Below are positions 35,401 to 45,000 of a stretch of 64,000 bases of DNA, piece by piece. The DNA is from Emergomyces orientalis. Its lineage: Eukaryota; Ascomycota; Eurotiomycetes; Onygenales; Ajellomycetaceae. The position numbers and the translations under genes were made by a program. The stretch's first letter is position 1. Every line of letters begins with the position of its first letter. Under the pieces are notes generated by a model. It made no database searches and was not told the origin of the DNA. It was given only the letters and a program-made list of their open reading frames with translations. The DNA is taken from assembly GCA_002110485.1 (NCBI GenBank), contig MOWL01000024.1:868001-932000 (forward strand), in the 5' to 3' direction.

Positions 35401-37007
35401 AACAACTCAGTCGGGAATTTGAAAAAGAGCGTCTGAGAGAACGCCAACAGCGGGCATTGCAGAGAAAACAGTCTCGCGCGTATCCCATGGCTTCTTCAAA
35501 TCCCATTGTTGAAGTTTACAAAAACGTGAGAGATGCAGTTGAGGAGCGGGACCCATCCGACGAGGACTTCTTATCAAGCCAACCCTCCGCTGCTACTTCA
35601 AAAGAATCAACCACGTTGATGAGCGAAATGGCGAAGCCTGCTCGGCCTGAAGAAACGCAAACAGAGGTCAAGGAACAATCAGAAAAAATCCCCAGAAAAT
35701 CAAAAGAAAGTGTGCAAGAAGCTAGTCAAGCTCCATCCGAAGCAGAAGGCGAAGGAGGAGGCGAAGATGAGCACAGTGACGCAGAAAGGAGTTTGCTGGA
35801 CGAGCTTCAAATTGTTGACTCTGCAGAAGAAGCAAATAAGCTGTCACCTGATGAGCTTTATTTAAAGGAGTTGCCAAAGTACGAACGGACCTCGCTGCTT
35901 AAAGTGCTAACAAACTTCTGGGCCGAACGCTCCGCCAGCGGCTGGGCTCCGCTCGAATACCCTCTGAGCGATTCCGACCACGTTTTCGCAGATTGCGATA
36001 TCATCGTTCGAGAGGATGAACCAAGCTCCCTGATTGCGTTCGCTCTGGACTCTGAAGACTACAAAAATAAACTTTGGAGTATCCAAGAGCACGACGAAAT
36101 AATTGAAGTCAAACCCGCCGATGGACGTCGCCAGCCAGAAGTCGAGCAGTCGCTTCTAAGAGAAACAGGAACCCATCTCAAGTACCAATTCCAAGAAGGC
36201 CAGACTAAGATGCTCTGTAAAGTTTTCTACGCCGAACAATTCGATGCCCTCCGGAGAAAGTGCGGTGTCTCCGATCGGATTGTGGGGTCACTGTCCCGTT
36301 GCATGAAATGGGATTCCAGGGGCGGGAAAACAAAGTCACTCTTCCTCAAAACCCTAGACGATCGGTTCATCCTCAAATCACTCTCAACCATCGAGACACA
36401 GGCTTTCTTAAAATTCGCTCCCGCATACTTCCAAATCATGTCTGAGGCTCTATTTCATGAACTACCCTCCGCCATCGCAAAGATGTTTGGCTTCTACCAA
36501 GTGATCATCAAAAACCCCGTCACTGGCGTTGAATTCAACTGGTTCCTCCTCCTCATGGAGAACCTATTCTACGACCGGAATCCAACACGGATCTTCGACC
36601 TGAAGGGGTCAATGCGTAATCGCAAAGTACAAAGCACAGGCGAACGCAACGAAGTCCTCCTGGACGAAAACATGGTTGAATTCATCTACGAGAGCCCTCT
36701 GTTCACTCGGGAACACTCCAAGAAGCTCCTGAGCCAGAGCGTATGGAATGATACCTTATTCCTCGCCCGACAGAACGTCATGGACTACTCGCTTATGATC
36801 GCTATCGATGAAAACCGCCAGGAACTCGTCGTCGGCATCATAGATTGCATCCGTACGTATACTTGGGATAAGAAATTGGAATCCTGGATTAAGGATCGCG
36901 GATTTGCTGGGGGCGGGAAGAATAGGCCAACCGTCACCAGCCCCAAGGAGTACAAGAGTCGTTTCCGGGAAGCGATGGCTAGATATGTGTTGCATGCTCC
37001 GAAGTGA
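29445..37007 (+). CDS. fab1: 1-phosphatidylinositol-3-phosphate 5-kinase Fab1/PIKfyve
   Basis: One exon encodes 2520 residues. The enzyme phosphorylates PI3P to PI(3,5)P2 on vacuole/endosome membranes and so controls vacuole size, acidification and retrograde traffic. Domains appear in the family order. A Ser-rich disordered N-terminus is followed by a FYVE zinc finger at about 495-565 with W500-x2-D503, the zinc ligands C509-x2-C512 and RKHHCR (521-526). A TCP1/Cpn60-like domain lies at about 870-1150, containing LVFTKNLALKSMPRSISRPK. A Cys/His-rich Fab1 region (CKICGNETP, WCGNLHARAGVCPHDL) follows. After a long linker comes the C-terminal PIP-kinase domain (about 2190-2520) with RFILKSLST, FDLKGSMRNRK, NVMDYSLMIAID and GIIDCIRTYTWDKKLESW. 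The ATG at 29445 is the first in frame; the preceding codons begin with TTG. It is the longest gene in the window and appears intact. Confidence 0.98.
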   Translation: MDMASQKSQGNSSPSSSSIFLPLGRPSRRGSLASMSSQAEREHRNEALNQIHNAACQSDELTVFYELTSPPTTSSATDNKGLVGDLQGGLSGLYNRFRASVGGVKDMVGGASRQSDITPAETPTVRSPNTFSFPSNVPGQPGTDAQPSFTNSAQASKSQSPVLGAFPPIQEGTTNQSTGRSSKLSSKAGSVSSKASGQIGGPLKSPIAPLTKATSGMADPTVTEVNVNAMKDVPFHSRSGSGSIASSIMQNVDSASLERRDSSLHTTTSQSQSQQESAPSRQSYSPVLIARHTNNESFREARLPESVNLDRAASPKLHAATGDRHGLAELDTSFSRSAWRASIDGSHDTQPSRRDSQPGHSNKSISNEHSPAPTSVTNSVSKLSTTDSSTHESRTPTTLATSLTMTDKEPSSAHSSKTSFKERQVKTTPKISQSRLPGFGPSRMSSSESNEHHGSASTPSHISFRADYAGPAAQARKRPPTQSRQEVPPFRSKLLSREFWMRDENAKDCFHCGEPFSTFRRKHHCRTCGQIFDAKCTSLIPGTDFGHSGSIRVCRPCESKIIAYQDDSSDLSGDDMSPIIINTRSPDAISNGNISRLSVADDDASSVVSQSVDHVLKTPTMAIPATRRTGDGNNRRSAILEFDSDRQLTRPSSSRSLKSSINGRPHSISHKRHHSRHQYIRSFKSYHEDRAPFQRRAAEDMGGESRLPAFHRDNIIDPDLAQYLSDDASSGDEQSNLFAVVSDGALSKSGGESEKASFGGLLAAVRKGRSRLGDRPGIQGLYPSRDGDDTSVSSSRAVNLPRSGRRRNLSVASSIHQHLSPRPSKDNQPIYFHHDHPLSSLSIQGSPASVGFKMTRSSSMKGAGAPAIELNRASLDHVRKLLRQLLKDTHIPHSNSWETALLPILLKATDDVEPNVQQGDAMDIRHYVKLKKIPGGRPGDTSYVSGLVFTKNLALKSMPRSISRPKILIITFPLEYARQQQHFMSLEPVIRQEREFLENLVNRISSLNPNLLLVEKNVSGLALQLLEKANIATAYNVKPSVIEAVSRCTQTRIITSMDRLATNPSYPGQCGSFDLKTYVHKNRKKTYMYISGCPKELGCTIVLRGAESDLLMKIKRITEFMVYVVYNLKLETCLMRDEFAKIPSSPPDTTSTPKTTATSSITDNTGQRSDLSTAARDNHSPASSQSVVTDGTRPGEEPVTSQGSISVSDTATNASSGESENNISNSTTEPAFYEDMVEKHQTKILSASPFVKFMPPYLLMRARELERQLAYLKRLRDQDFSAEQLSDDKAKSQKFVLITPEMIHESLSGASAKVKEVLHAVHDAEYDRALHNYQTQKRQWEAYISGNDNLFDPYAHQNIVVLHSLVCTTTSVPCSGPDIFALGFYNEHESDKIFEADFTLGQYVEELCLSANDVCEVNGCDERMFSHHRQYVHGEAQVTVIVQAYPSKLRGLQDLILMWSCCKICGNETPAIPMSESTWRYSFGKYLELSFWCGNLHARAGVCPHDLHRDHLRYFGFKDIAIRIHYDPINLLEIIVPRPRVTWKVDKDLRLRNEIYTQAEKRLNRFMLSVKSRLKSINVDSVIPEMAGDCKQEIEALTKRANDEHLTLIKQHQELYMNSRYWEIVPLNRVIHATQEKAVEWDATFAEFERNFFPSEKDIRRLATLQLKRIFLEKDVSVTSFTSTDETAATTPTEAEEADGTTVSPMAESPKLARRMTLSPQEAKNVLASVVEEHSGKLNRDNDSPEQLHSPTTPKVKKHELVKLPEAAMASEEDVRHLDLAISPHPEEKKSSPPQSEPISQRLAENNTEARHAASAALPSECNTIASAPELLLPDDSSEFQAKTDGKRSSEDSTEQSAMRAAQTPRPSGIPRPAERSTRKGPDGKLSPPLLRAQSQPSHISNDNNNRIGLQPPQRSATGGLSLKKPEKQIEPSNSSKTKGSDKRLSERLGLSSLKTNKLTSGHHSLIPRSVQVRSSRVSNLAKHFEQLSREFEKERLRERQQRALQRKQSRAYPMASSNPIVEVYKNVRDAVEERDPSDEDFLSSQPSAATSKESTTLMSEMAKPARPEETQTEVKEQSEKIPRKSKESVQEASQAPSEAEGEGGGEDEHSDAERSLLDELQIVDSAEEANKLSPDELYLKELPKYERTSLLKVLTNFWAERSASGWAPLEYPLSDSDHVFADCDIIVREDEPSSLIAFALDSEDYKNKLWSIQEHDEIIEVKPADGRRQPEVEQSLLRETGTHLKYQFQEGQTKMLCKVFYAEQFDALRRKCGVSDRIVGSLSRCMKWDSRGGKTKSLFLKTLDDRFILKSLSTIETQAFLKFAPAYFQIMSEALFHELPSAIAKMFGFYQVIIKNPVTGVEFNWFLLLMENLFYDRNPTRIFDLKGSMRNRKVQSTGERNEVLLDENMVEFIYESPLFTREHSKKLLSQSVWNDTLFLARQNVMDYSLMIAIDENRQELVVGIIDCIRTYTWDKKLESWIKDRGFAGGGKNRPTVTSPKEYKSRFREAMARYVLHAPK

Positions 37008-38431
37008 GTATATATTCCAGGATATTCAACCCGCGCGGTAGACCTTGTACGAGCGAGATTATAACTAACGGAATGAAAAACCAAACTAGCTCTTGGCATC
37101 AATTCCAAAGCACTTACATAGATAAGCGAAGCCTGAGACTTAAGAGTCGTGAGCGAGATACCTTCGAAGTCAGCAGGGAAGAAAATATCGACTTGGGAGA
37201 AAGCATTTATTAAACTGCGCAGTCCCCACAACCACCTCACCATACTCACCCGATATTTCTTCAAACTACGGATGTCACCTAGAACAGTTTTCCTTTTTCT
37301 CCTTTTCTCCCTTTTTTTCCCTCTCTACCTGATCCCCTTATCATAAAAACATGCCGGGTTTAATACACCCGCCTACGACTTCGACGAACGACCCACGAAA
37401 TATGAGATTATGTCGCTAAAATGAATGAACCATAAGCTAGCTATGCATGTATAATAAAACAATAATGCAGACATCCTACATATGGTGGCCACTAAAAAAT
37501 AAAAAGAACAAGGATCAGGAAATTAAAGGAATAGGGAATGAACCATGCACGGTACGCCAATCCATATCTACATACTCCCCCAAACTGCCTATATCCCATC
37601 CAACCAACCCAGCCTGATTTTAGATATAGTGCCCCAAATTCCCCTTGACACTTTTTCTATACACTTGCTGTTGTGGAAGTTTTCTTTGAATTCCATATTT
37701 TCATTTACTCCGGCTTTATTCGTATAAATTCCCCTGGATAAATAAACCCCCATTCACGTCATCCAAACCCCCTTCTCTTGTTTACTTGTTTATAAGCATG
37801 TACCATCTCGTACCAAACGCAACAACAGGCTTGGCAATATGTTTTTATACTCTATATACAGTTATAGCTCACAGGAACAATCTCTGGTTTTTTTATTCTT
37901 ATTTTTCCCCTTTTGGCCCAGCGCATTTACCCAATAAGTTTGGACAGTTGCATATCAGTTGAATAGAACAAATGATGGAGAGCTGGTAGATACTCACAAC
38001 TGAGAGAGACGAGACGACCTTAATCCACTAATCCTCGCGAATACCCTTTTCTCCCTTCTATTGATGAAAACAAGACAAAAACAAAAAGAAGGAGAAAAAC
38101 ATGATCATTCAGACACAAGATTTTCATTAATTACTATGTATTTTTTTTTCAATAAGAAAGAAAGAAAGAAAGAAACTGCAAATTAAAAAGAAAGACAGAA
38201 ATAAACAAAAAATTCATCCGTCATCAGATTATCATCGTGAAAAACAGCCACCAGCAACAACCCAACCAACCTCCCCCTCCCCTCCCCGCCCCGCCCAAAA
38301 AATCTCCCCACATCCTGTCGGCAACCAAATTTTCAAAGAAATCTTTTCCGTTTACTTTTTCTTCTCCCATATTTCACCACAACCAACACCAACAACAACA
38401 ACAACAAAAACGGTCCATCAAACCCACAATC
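37008..38431. other. 3'-flanking region between convergent FAB1 and pyruvate kinase
   Basis: AT-rich intergenic DNA with poly-T and poly-A runs and a GAAA microsatellite (about 38153-38174). Both neighbouring genes end here. No gene is seen. Confidence 0.5.
38153..38174. repeat. GAAA/AAAG tetranucleotide repeat
   Basis: About five tandem AAGA-type units. Confidence 0.75.
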
Positions 38432-40710
38432 TCACGCCTCCACAAGCCCCAAATTCTTCGGATCCGCCGGAACCACACGAATAGTATTCGTATGGCCCAT
38501 CCCGCCCCTCCACCCTTGCACGCAGACAACAGAGTCACCCTGGGACAGCACCTGGTGCTCGATAGCCTTGGCGATGCCGAACTTGAGCCGGTTGTCGACG
38601 TCCTCTTGCCAGTTCTTCTGGTTGAAATCGGGCTTCTTTTCGGGGAAGATGAAAGGGTAGACGCCGCGGTAGAGATGGGAGTACTGTTTTTGGGTGAGAT
38701 TAGTTGTATAAAGGGGGGGGAGGGGGCGTTGATGGTGGGTTGGGAGGAGAAAAGGGGACGTGGGGGAAAACTTACACGAGCGGCCATATCGTTGCGGGTT
38801 ACCATTATGATGGGGCAGACGGGGCGGTATTTGGAGAGGAGGCGGGCGGAGTGGCCGCTGTGCAGGTAGGTTATTGTAAGTATCCGATTGTACAATGAGT
38901 TGGGATAGGATGTGTATTAGATCCCCCCTTACCTAGTCGTCAAAACCAAAATAGCCCCCGCATTCAATTCCAAACTAGCAGAGACCGCAGCCATGGCAAT
39001 AGACTCGACGGTATCCATAGGTCGCGGCGCCAAGTTCCGCAACTCATCAAAGACATTGACATATGGAATCGCAACCTCCGCAATCAGACACGTCTCATGC
39101 ATCATCGTGACAGCCTCCTTGGGATAATCGCCCTTGGCTGTCTCCCCAGACAACATGACACAGTCCGCGCCGTCCTGTACCGCATTGGCGACATCCGACA
39201 CTTCCGCACGTGTCGGACGCGGGTTATACGTCATCGACTCGAGCATCTGCGTCGCACAAATGACCGGCTTGCCCTTGATATTGCACTTGGCAATCATCAT
39301 CTTCTGCGCAATGAAGACCTTCGCCGCCGGGATCTCGATACCCAGATCCCCGCGCGCGACCATGACGCCGTCGGTCTCCTCGAGGATCTCATCGAAGTTG
39401 TTGACGCCCTGTTCGTTCTCGATCTTGGCGATGATCTGGATTTCCCTGCCTTCTTCGCCGAGGACGGCGCGGATGTCGCGGATATCGGAAGCGCGGCGGA
39501 TGAAGGAGGCGAAGACCATGTCGACCTTGTTCTTCACGCCGAAGCGGAGATCGGCCTTGTCTTTCTCGGAGAGGGCGGGGAGGTCGATGTCGGTGCCGGG
39601 CAGGTTGACACCCTTTTTGGAAGAGATGACGCCATTGTTCAAACACCTGGCACGAAGGGAATGGTCGTCTATGATCTCGAGGACTTCGAAGGAGAGAATG
39701 CCGTCGTCCACATATATGAGTTTGCCCTTCTCAATCACCTTGGTGATGTTCTTGTAGTCGACATACCTAAATTAAAGGGATTAGCCCCTATGCTTTTGGA
39801 GCTAGTATAGTAGCACACGAGAAACAGGGGTTGGGGGGGCACTCAACAGGAAATTGAGATCGCTCTTCTCCGCGTAGTCGTCATGAGACGTAATAGTCAA
39901 CTCCGTTCCTTCAGCTATTTTGATATCCTTTCCACCCACTGTTATTCCAGTTCGGATCTCCGGTCCTTTCTATGCAATTGCGAATATGAAACCTGTCAAC
40001 TCCTAATTCGCTCTGACGGTTGTGAATATAATATTAAGAGGAGTTGCTTACAGTATCCAAAGCAATGGCAAGAGGACGCCCTTCCTGGAGTTTTTCAGCC
40101 TCTCTGGCATTGTCGACGACAGATTGGTGGTACTAGACAGGATGAAGCCCGATCGATTTAATTATTTGAACTATACTCCAAAAGCTAAAGAAAAAAGGTA
40201 TAATTAGGTGTATCCAATTTACCTCATAATCGCCATGGGAAAAGTTCATGCGAACAACATTGAGACCAGCTAGAGGAGAGGTATATAATAGTCAGTCCCA
40301 CATTAAATGCATCCAAACGGCGGGGTAGCGGCAAACCGACCTTTGCGAAGGATATTGATCTTCTCAGTGGAATTAGTTTTGGGACCTAATACAGCAGAAA
40401 GAAAAGAATTACAATGTTAGCTTAGTCCTATTATAGTTTTGTATTGTACAAACGAAGAACTTGGGGTGTTTAAAAAAAAATTATGGTACATCTTTCAGAT
40501 ACAGCCACAGGCGCGGGGTGTCAAAAAGGAGGGGGAGGTAAAGTAGAGCAAAGGCATGGGCCACGCACCAATAGTGCCAATAATGGAGGTACGGCGGAAG
40601 TTTGCGTAGTTGGCGATATTCTCTCCCCTCAGTGGCTTATAGTCGCACTGGAGCTTGGACATCCATTCCAGCTTACTTCGACTCGTGAGGTGATCGAGGG
40701 AGTTCGCCAT
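38432..40710 (-). CDS. pki1: Pyruvate kinase
   Basis: Catalyses phosphoenolpyruvate plus ADP to pyruvate plus ATP, the last step of cytosolic glycolysis. Eight exons (40569-40710, 40341-40385, 40223-40269, 40052-40132, 39848-39969, 38933-39766, 38776-38857, 38432-38683) give 534 residues, the usual fungal size. Seen in order: FRRTSIIGTIG, LNVVRMNFSHG, LAIALDTKGPEIRTG, VDDGILSFEVLE, NLPGTDIDLPALSEKD and IIAKIENEQGVNNFDEILEE (catalytic Lys). VMVARGDLGIEIP, the metal/nucleotide site GKPVICATQMLESMTYNPRP and GDSVVCVQGWRGGMGHTN follow. Four small exons precede the large central exon, so the gene is unusually intron-dense at its 5' end. The N-terminus carries a longer insert (YKPLRGENIANYA) than the short version I recall for Aspergillus. 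The symbol follows fungal usage (pkiA/pki1). Confidence 0.98.
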
Positions 40711-42171
40711 GCTGGTGGCGGGTTGTTGCTGTTTACCTTGTAGCGAGGCCACGGTTGCAGGAGGAAAAGCGAACTGGAGGGAAAAGAAGAAGAAGAAGAC
40801 GACGACAACGAAGTCAAAAGAAAAAGCAAAAAGATGTGCAGAGAGATGTGGGGTATCCACTCAGCAGCTATTCTTGCTTCCCAATGGCGCTTGGAAGGGG
40901 AGAGTTAGCCCTGGGATGTTTGTTGTTTTAACTTGTTGAAGCTGTGATGATTTGATTCCCAACAAGGCTAGAGATGTGTTGGCACTGCAAGTCAGCACAA
41001 ACACAATCCAACCAGACAGGACAAAGAACAGAGGCATTCGCACTAGGAGATGATGGAAGAGGGTTCACTGGATGATCCCTTTATGTCCCGCCCCCTGGTC
41101 TATTTTTTTTTTTTTTGTTTTAATTAAATTTTTTTTGTTGGTTAGTTAGCTTGGGAAAGTTGCTTTTTTTGCTAAGGAGGGCGGAGGGGGTGAACAGCTC
41201 TCCGGACAGCTAGCTGCAGCAGCAGATATAAATCAAGGTACAACGGGAATTCCTATATATTTCACGGGAATGAGAGAAGAGAAACGGAATTGGGAGGGAA
41301 TTTATCTACCAGCTACAGAATTAAGCCAAAATCAGAATTCTAGTTGGAATGAGCACATTGCTTTACGTCAGCCTAATAAATAAACTCCAAACAAACTACG
41401 GAATACAGCTGTCTCTTATCAGCAAAAATGCTTAAATTTAATAATAAATATCCACAACTCTCCGGAACTCTCTCCGTACTCCGCAGTGGCTGCTGCGGCG
41501 GCATTCTCCAGTCGCATTCTCCTGTTGCAACTGCACAATTTGGATATTACTAGGGATGCTCTCACCCACTAAAAACCGGGGCACTACACAAACCCATATA
41601 TATTCAAAAAAATATTCAGAGTATTTCATATTAATTCACACATTTAAAACCGCAAGAAAAAAAAAAACAGAAAAAGAAAAGAGTGAAAAACATCAACAAC
41701 AAAATTTTTTTCGGTGAAGGGTAGGTGCTTATGTAACCCTGAGCTAGAACGCTGACGCCACCCCACCCATGACCCACAGCGGGGCATCTAATTACTGATT
41801 GGCTGGATTCACTGCGGCTTATCCATAGAACGGAGCTATATTTCTCCGTGATGTTTTGGGACTAGCATACCTCTTTGCCTTATATAATCGGCCCAGACCT
41901 GTCACATGACCCTCCGCTTACCTCATTGGCCTTTCCCAGGCAACCAAATTGCCCCGGCCTGGACTCTAGCAGCAACAACAAGCAAGATATCAAATATCAA
42001 ATATCAAATATCAAATTCCAATTCCAGCTCTCTGCAGCTTCTTCTCCGGCCGTCACGACATCTTCCTCTCACTGTGCTTTATTTTGCTTGTGTTTCCCGG
42101 GCGGGCCCTATCCTATATATCAAACAAGCAATCCGCACCCTTCACACACCCCCGTTCACTCATCCTTAGCC
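40711..42171. promoter_or_regulatory. Divergent promoter region, pyruvate kinase / DUF1748 gene
   Basis: About 1.46 kb. It includes long poly-T tracts (about 41102-41117 and 41130-41137) and inverted CCAAT motifs (ATTGG, about 41799). A seven-base tandem repeat (41987-42015) lies just upstream of the DUF1748 start. No open frame with recognisable similarity. Confidence 0.5.
41987..42015. repeat. Seven-base tandem repeat (ATATCAA, about four copies)
   Basis: Four near-perfect units in the likely 5' leader or promoter of the DUF1748 gene. Confidence 0.85.
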
Positions 42172-43051
42172 ATGGTGGTTCGTCCTGCTTCTCCAGATCC
42201 TGTCTAATAATCCCTTTTCCCTCCGTCGCATTTCACTAACATGCTTCCCCCAGCTCGGACGCATAACCCACTACGCCTTCGATGCAGTTCTCCGTGCGTA
42301 TCCCCTCTCTCCAGGCCTGCCTACCTAATCTCTGCTCCCCTCCCCGTCCACCCACCCCAAAACAAACAAACAAACCACCTTGCGGGAACACCGACTAATC
42401 CATGATAACCACCCAATATAGTCTCCGCATTTCTAGCTGGCATCAAACGATCAACAGGGCTAACGTAAATATCTCCACCATTTTTTGTCTTTTGCTCTTA
42501 TTTATTCGCACGTTAAATTCCTGGAAACGGAAACAACAACCCCTCCCTCCCCACGTTCTCCCTCATATTTATATATCCGAACGCAAATTTATGTTACAAA
42601 AAAGGAAAAGAAAGAAAGACAGGCTAACATTTACTCACCTCTCCCCCCCACTCCCACGCACGACGGGGGGGCACGGGATTCTTGCTTCGGTATGGTATAC
42701 AAATGAAACGGGGAACTGCTCCTCCGACAACCACAAGAACAAATCTGCTCCCTCCCAAAAAAATATGCGGAGGACCAGCTTCCCGTTTCATTTGCATACC
42801 ATATCGTACCGCAACTCAAACCATTCTGCATACATGGGTAAAAACTCACGCACCCCCGTCCGTGTCGTCGGGCCAGGTGGGGTCGCTGGATGAACCCCAT
42901 TTCTCTCAGCCCCAGCCTCAATTCCCAAAAGATATCGGATAATCAGCAGGTAAACAAGTGGGTGGAAAGTTACTTGGGGATTGGCGAGTGGGTGATGGAT
43001 CAGAGCGTAGCGGTGTTGGGGTCTAGTGGGTACTTTGAGAGGAGGCGTTGA
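42172..43051 (+). CDS. Small DUF1748 family protein
   Basis: Four exons encode only 76 residues: 42172-42177 (just Met-Val), 42254-42293, 42422-42464 and 42910-43051. The phases (0,1,2) close exactly. The product begins MVLGRITHYAFDAVL, continues SAFLAGIKRSTGLTPSL, and ends WVESYLGIGEWVMDQ, then VLGSSGYFERRR. These are the hallmarks of the short fungal DUF1748 family, which has a yeast homologue of similar size. The function of this family is unknown to me. One hydrophobic helix (residues about 8-22) could be membrane-associated. The third intron (42465-42909, 445 nt) is long for this genome and contains a strong inverted repeat. The small size and tiny exons mean automatic annotation could easily miss it. 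Confidence 0.9.
42691..42803 (+). repeat. Inverted repeat (hairpin) inside intron 3 of the DUF1748 gene
   Basis: Arms of 36 nt at 42691-42726 and 42768-42803 are complementary at 32 positions plus one G-U in RNA. The loop is 41 nt. The left arm contains CAAATGAAACGGG and the right arm CCCGTTTCATTTG. The fold would sit about 100 nt before the acceptor at 42909. Confidence 0.88.
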
Positions 43052-44333
43052 TGCTGGGATGGATGTTTTCTATGGTTATGTTTCTTTTTTTTGAAGGGTG
43101 TTTTCGCTTTCGTTTTTCGGCTTATTAAATTTGTTGAAAAGGGACCGTGGTGGGATTGATGCTTTGGGTGTTTTCCTTGCATATATGGATATGGATAGGA
43201 TGGCAGGTCGTGCAGGAATGCTCATGTGGATATTCAAATACCAAATTTGTGGGGAAATAATGGAGAGTGAAAAGGGGAAAAAGCCGTCCGCTTACCTATG
43301 ACGACATTGACGAAAACGCAAGACCAACCCAACATATTACCCCACGCTCCCCTGAAAACAATGAATGAAACGGAATTAATGATTACCGTTAAATTGGCGG
43401 GTTGTTGGGAACGGTCGAACATCGACAGGATGGAAAAAATTGGAAAAAATTTGACGGAAAGGAAACGGGGAGGAGCAGTACACCACCATCTGAGACCCCT
43501 TCTCAGCCCCTTCCATCTGGGATATATATACCTAGATAGTCTTCAGGATTCCTCCCTTCTCTACCCCCTCACCCTCATTCTTCTCCCGCTCCAGCCCAAA
43601 CATCACTTATTTGTTTCCTACAGTACCATTGCACCTATCTATCTAGCTAGATAAAGCAAAGTTACGGATATTGAGAGCTCGAAGATGCCGCCTTGCCTTT
43701 AACCCTCTCTATGGCAATCTGCAATTCTTACTTTCAGCTTATTCCACTTCCCAGTCTCTTTACCCTTTTCTTTAGTTTTCTCTGATATTCATAGTGATTT
43801 TCTTTTTGTTTCATTTTCGTTTTTCTCTTCTCCACTCCTGCATTTTTTTCCTGGTCCTTCTTTTTGTTGTCATCATGTTATATCCCTCTCTCATTTGTTA
43901 TTCTTTGTTATACAGCATCAATCAGCCCATCAATCAATTAATTGACTAATTAATAAATCAATAACGAAAAGGTGATAAAATTTGATTATTACTTGAAGAA
44001 AAAGGGTCAGGGTAGTAGGGATTGGACTTGCATTCATACTGGTTCAACTAACAGTTAATTATATATATATTTCTATCCTGGGGAGCTTCGCTCCAACACA
44101 AAGCAACCCTATCCGCGAAACTTAGATTTCCATCTAATTATTTATTTATTCCCATATATACCTCAGCAAAACAAAATACCTGAGCATTATTACACCATCA
44201 ACTCCGGCCTCTTCAAGGAAGTTTATAGAGAACAAGTCCTCCCTTGACAAGGACCCAAAAAACAGAGCCCGCAGGGACAAAAATAAATACGCCGTGCTCA
44301 AAAAGCCCGACTCCATCAACTGATGATCAATCA
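43052..44333. other. Intergenic between DUF1748 gene and tRNA-Pro
   Basis: About 1.3 kb, T-rich around 43780-43870 and AT-rich near the tRNA. No gene supported. Confidence 0.5.
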
Positions 44334-44426
44334 GGTCTTGTGGTCTAGTGGTATGATTCTCGCTTAGGGTTCACCCTAAAGCATATTGTTTGCGAGAGGC
44401 CCCGCGTTCGAGTCGCGGCAAGACCC
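44334..44426 (+). tRNA. tRNA-Pro (AGG) with intron
   Basis: The acceptor stem GGTCTTG (44334-44340) pairs with CAAGACC (44419-44425), with discriminator base C. The D arm is GGTCTAGTGGTATGATT-like. The anticodon stem CTCGC/GCGAG encloses TTAGGGT, with AGG at 44366-44368. The T arm is CCGCG-TTCGAGT-CGCGG. A 21-nt intron (44370-44390) follows the base 3' of the anticodon, the canonical tRNA intron position. Mature length is 72 nt. Confidence 0.96.
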
Positions 44427-45000
44427 TGACATTCGTGTATTTTTCTATTATTTTTTCCACTTCTTTTCTTCTTCTTATACACATATTTTCCGTGGCTGAA
44501 TGTGGGCATTTTGTAGTCGAATTTGCGAACAGGTTCAATGTTGTTGCTTTCAAGTTCGGCAATGTACTAGTTGGCAGGCTAGCCGCTTAAAAGGGCTCGG
44601 TATCCGAGTCACTCTGCCAGCTTACATTTACAAATACAATCACATCTATAGAAAACTGTTTCAGGTAGAGCATGGCATTTGTCTGACAGAGAAAGAATAC
44701 GAAAAATGGCGAGAGAAATTATACTTATTGAACGGAGAAAAACAACACCCGTTGATGTAGATATCTAAATTAAATACAAATTCTATACAAATGGTCTTGC
44801 CCATCTATCAAACGAACGGATAGGGAAATCATCCATTGATAATATACATATACATACAAGCAAGCACTCCGCAGACACTGGTCCCTCGACTCGGACCCCA
44901 ATGCCGCGCGTACCCTGCTGTAAAACCAAACAACAATAAAACTCCATTTCAAAATGCGACCAAAAAAAACAATAACGATTAACGCTGCGCAAGCCCTCTT
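44427..45000. other. 3' flank of tRNA-Pro and of the uS8m gene
   Basis: The tRNA is followed by a T-rich run (44439-44476) that can serve as Pol III terminator. No other feature is recognised before the uS8m stop codon. Confidence 0.45.

Noticed and set aside
39097..39810. Open frames of 237 and 207 aa on the plus strand across the pyruvate kinase gene
   Set aside because: Antisense to strongly conserved coding sequence; they arise from codon bias of the real gene.
42005..42140. Open frames over the ATATCAA repeat before the DUF1748 start
   Set aside because: Driven by the tandem repeat; they end without joining the DUF1748 frame.
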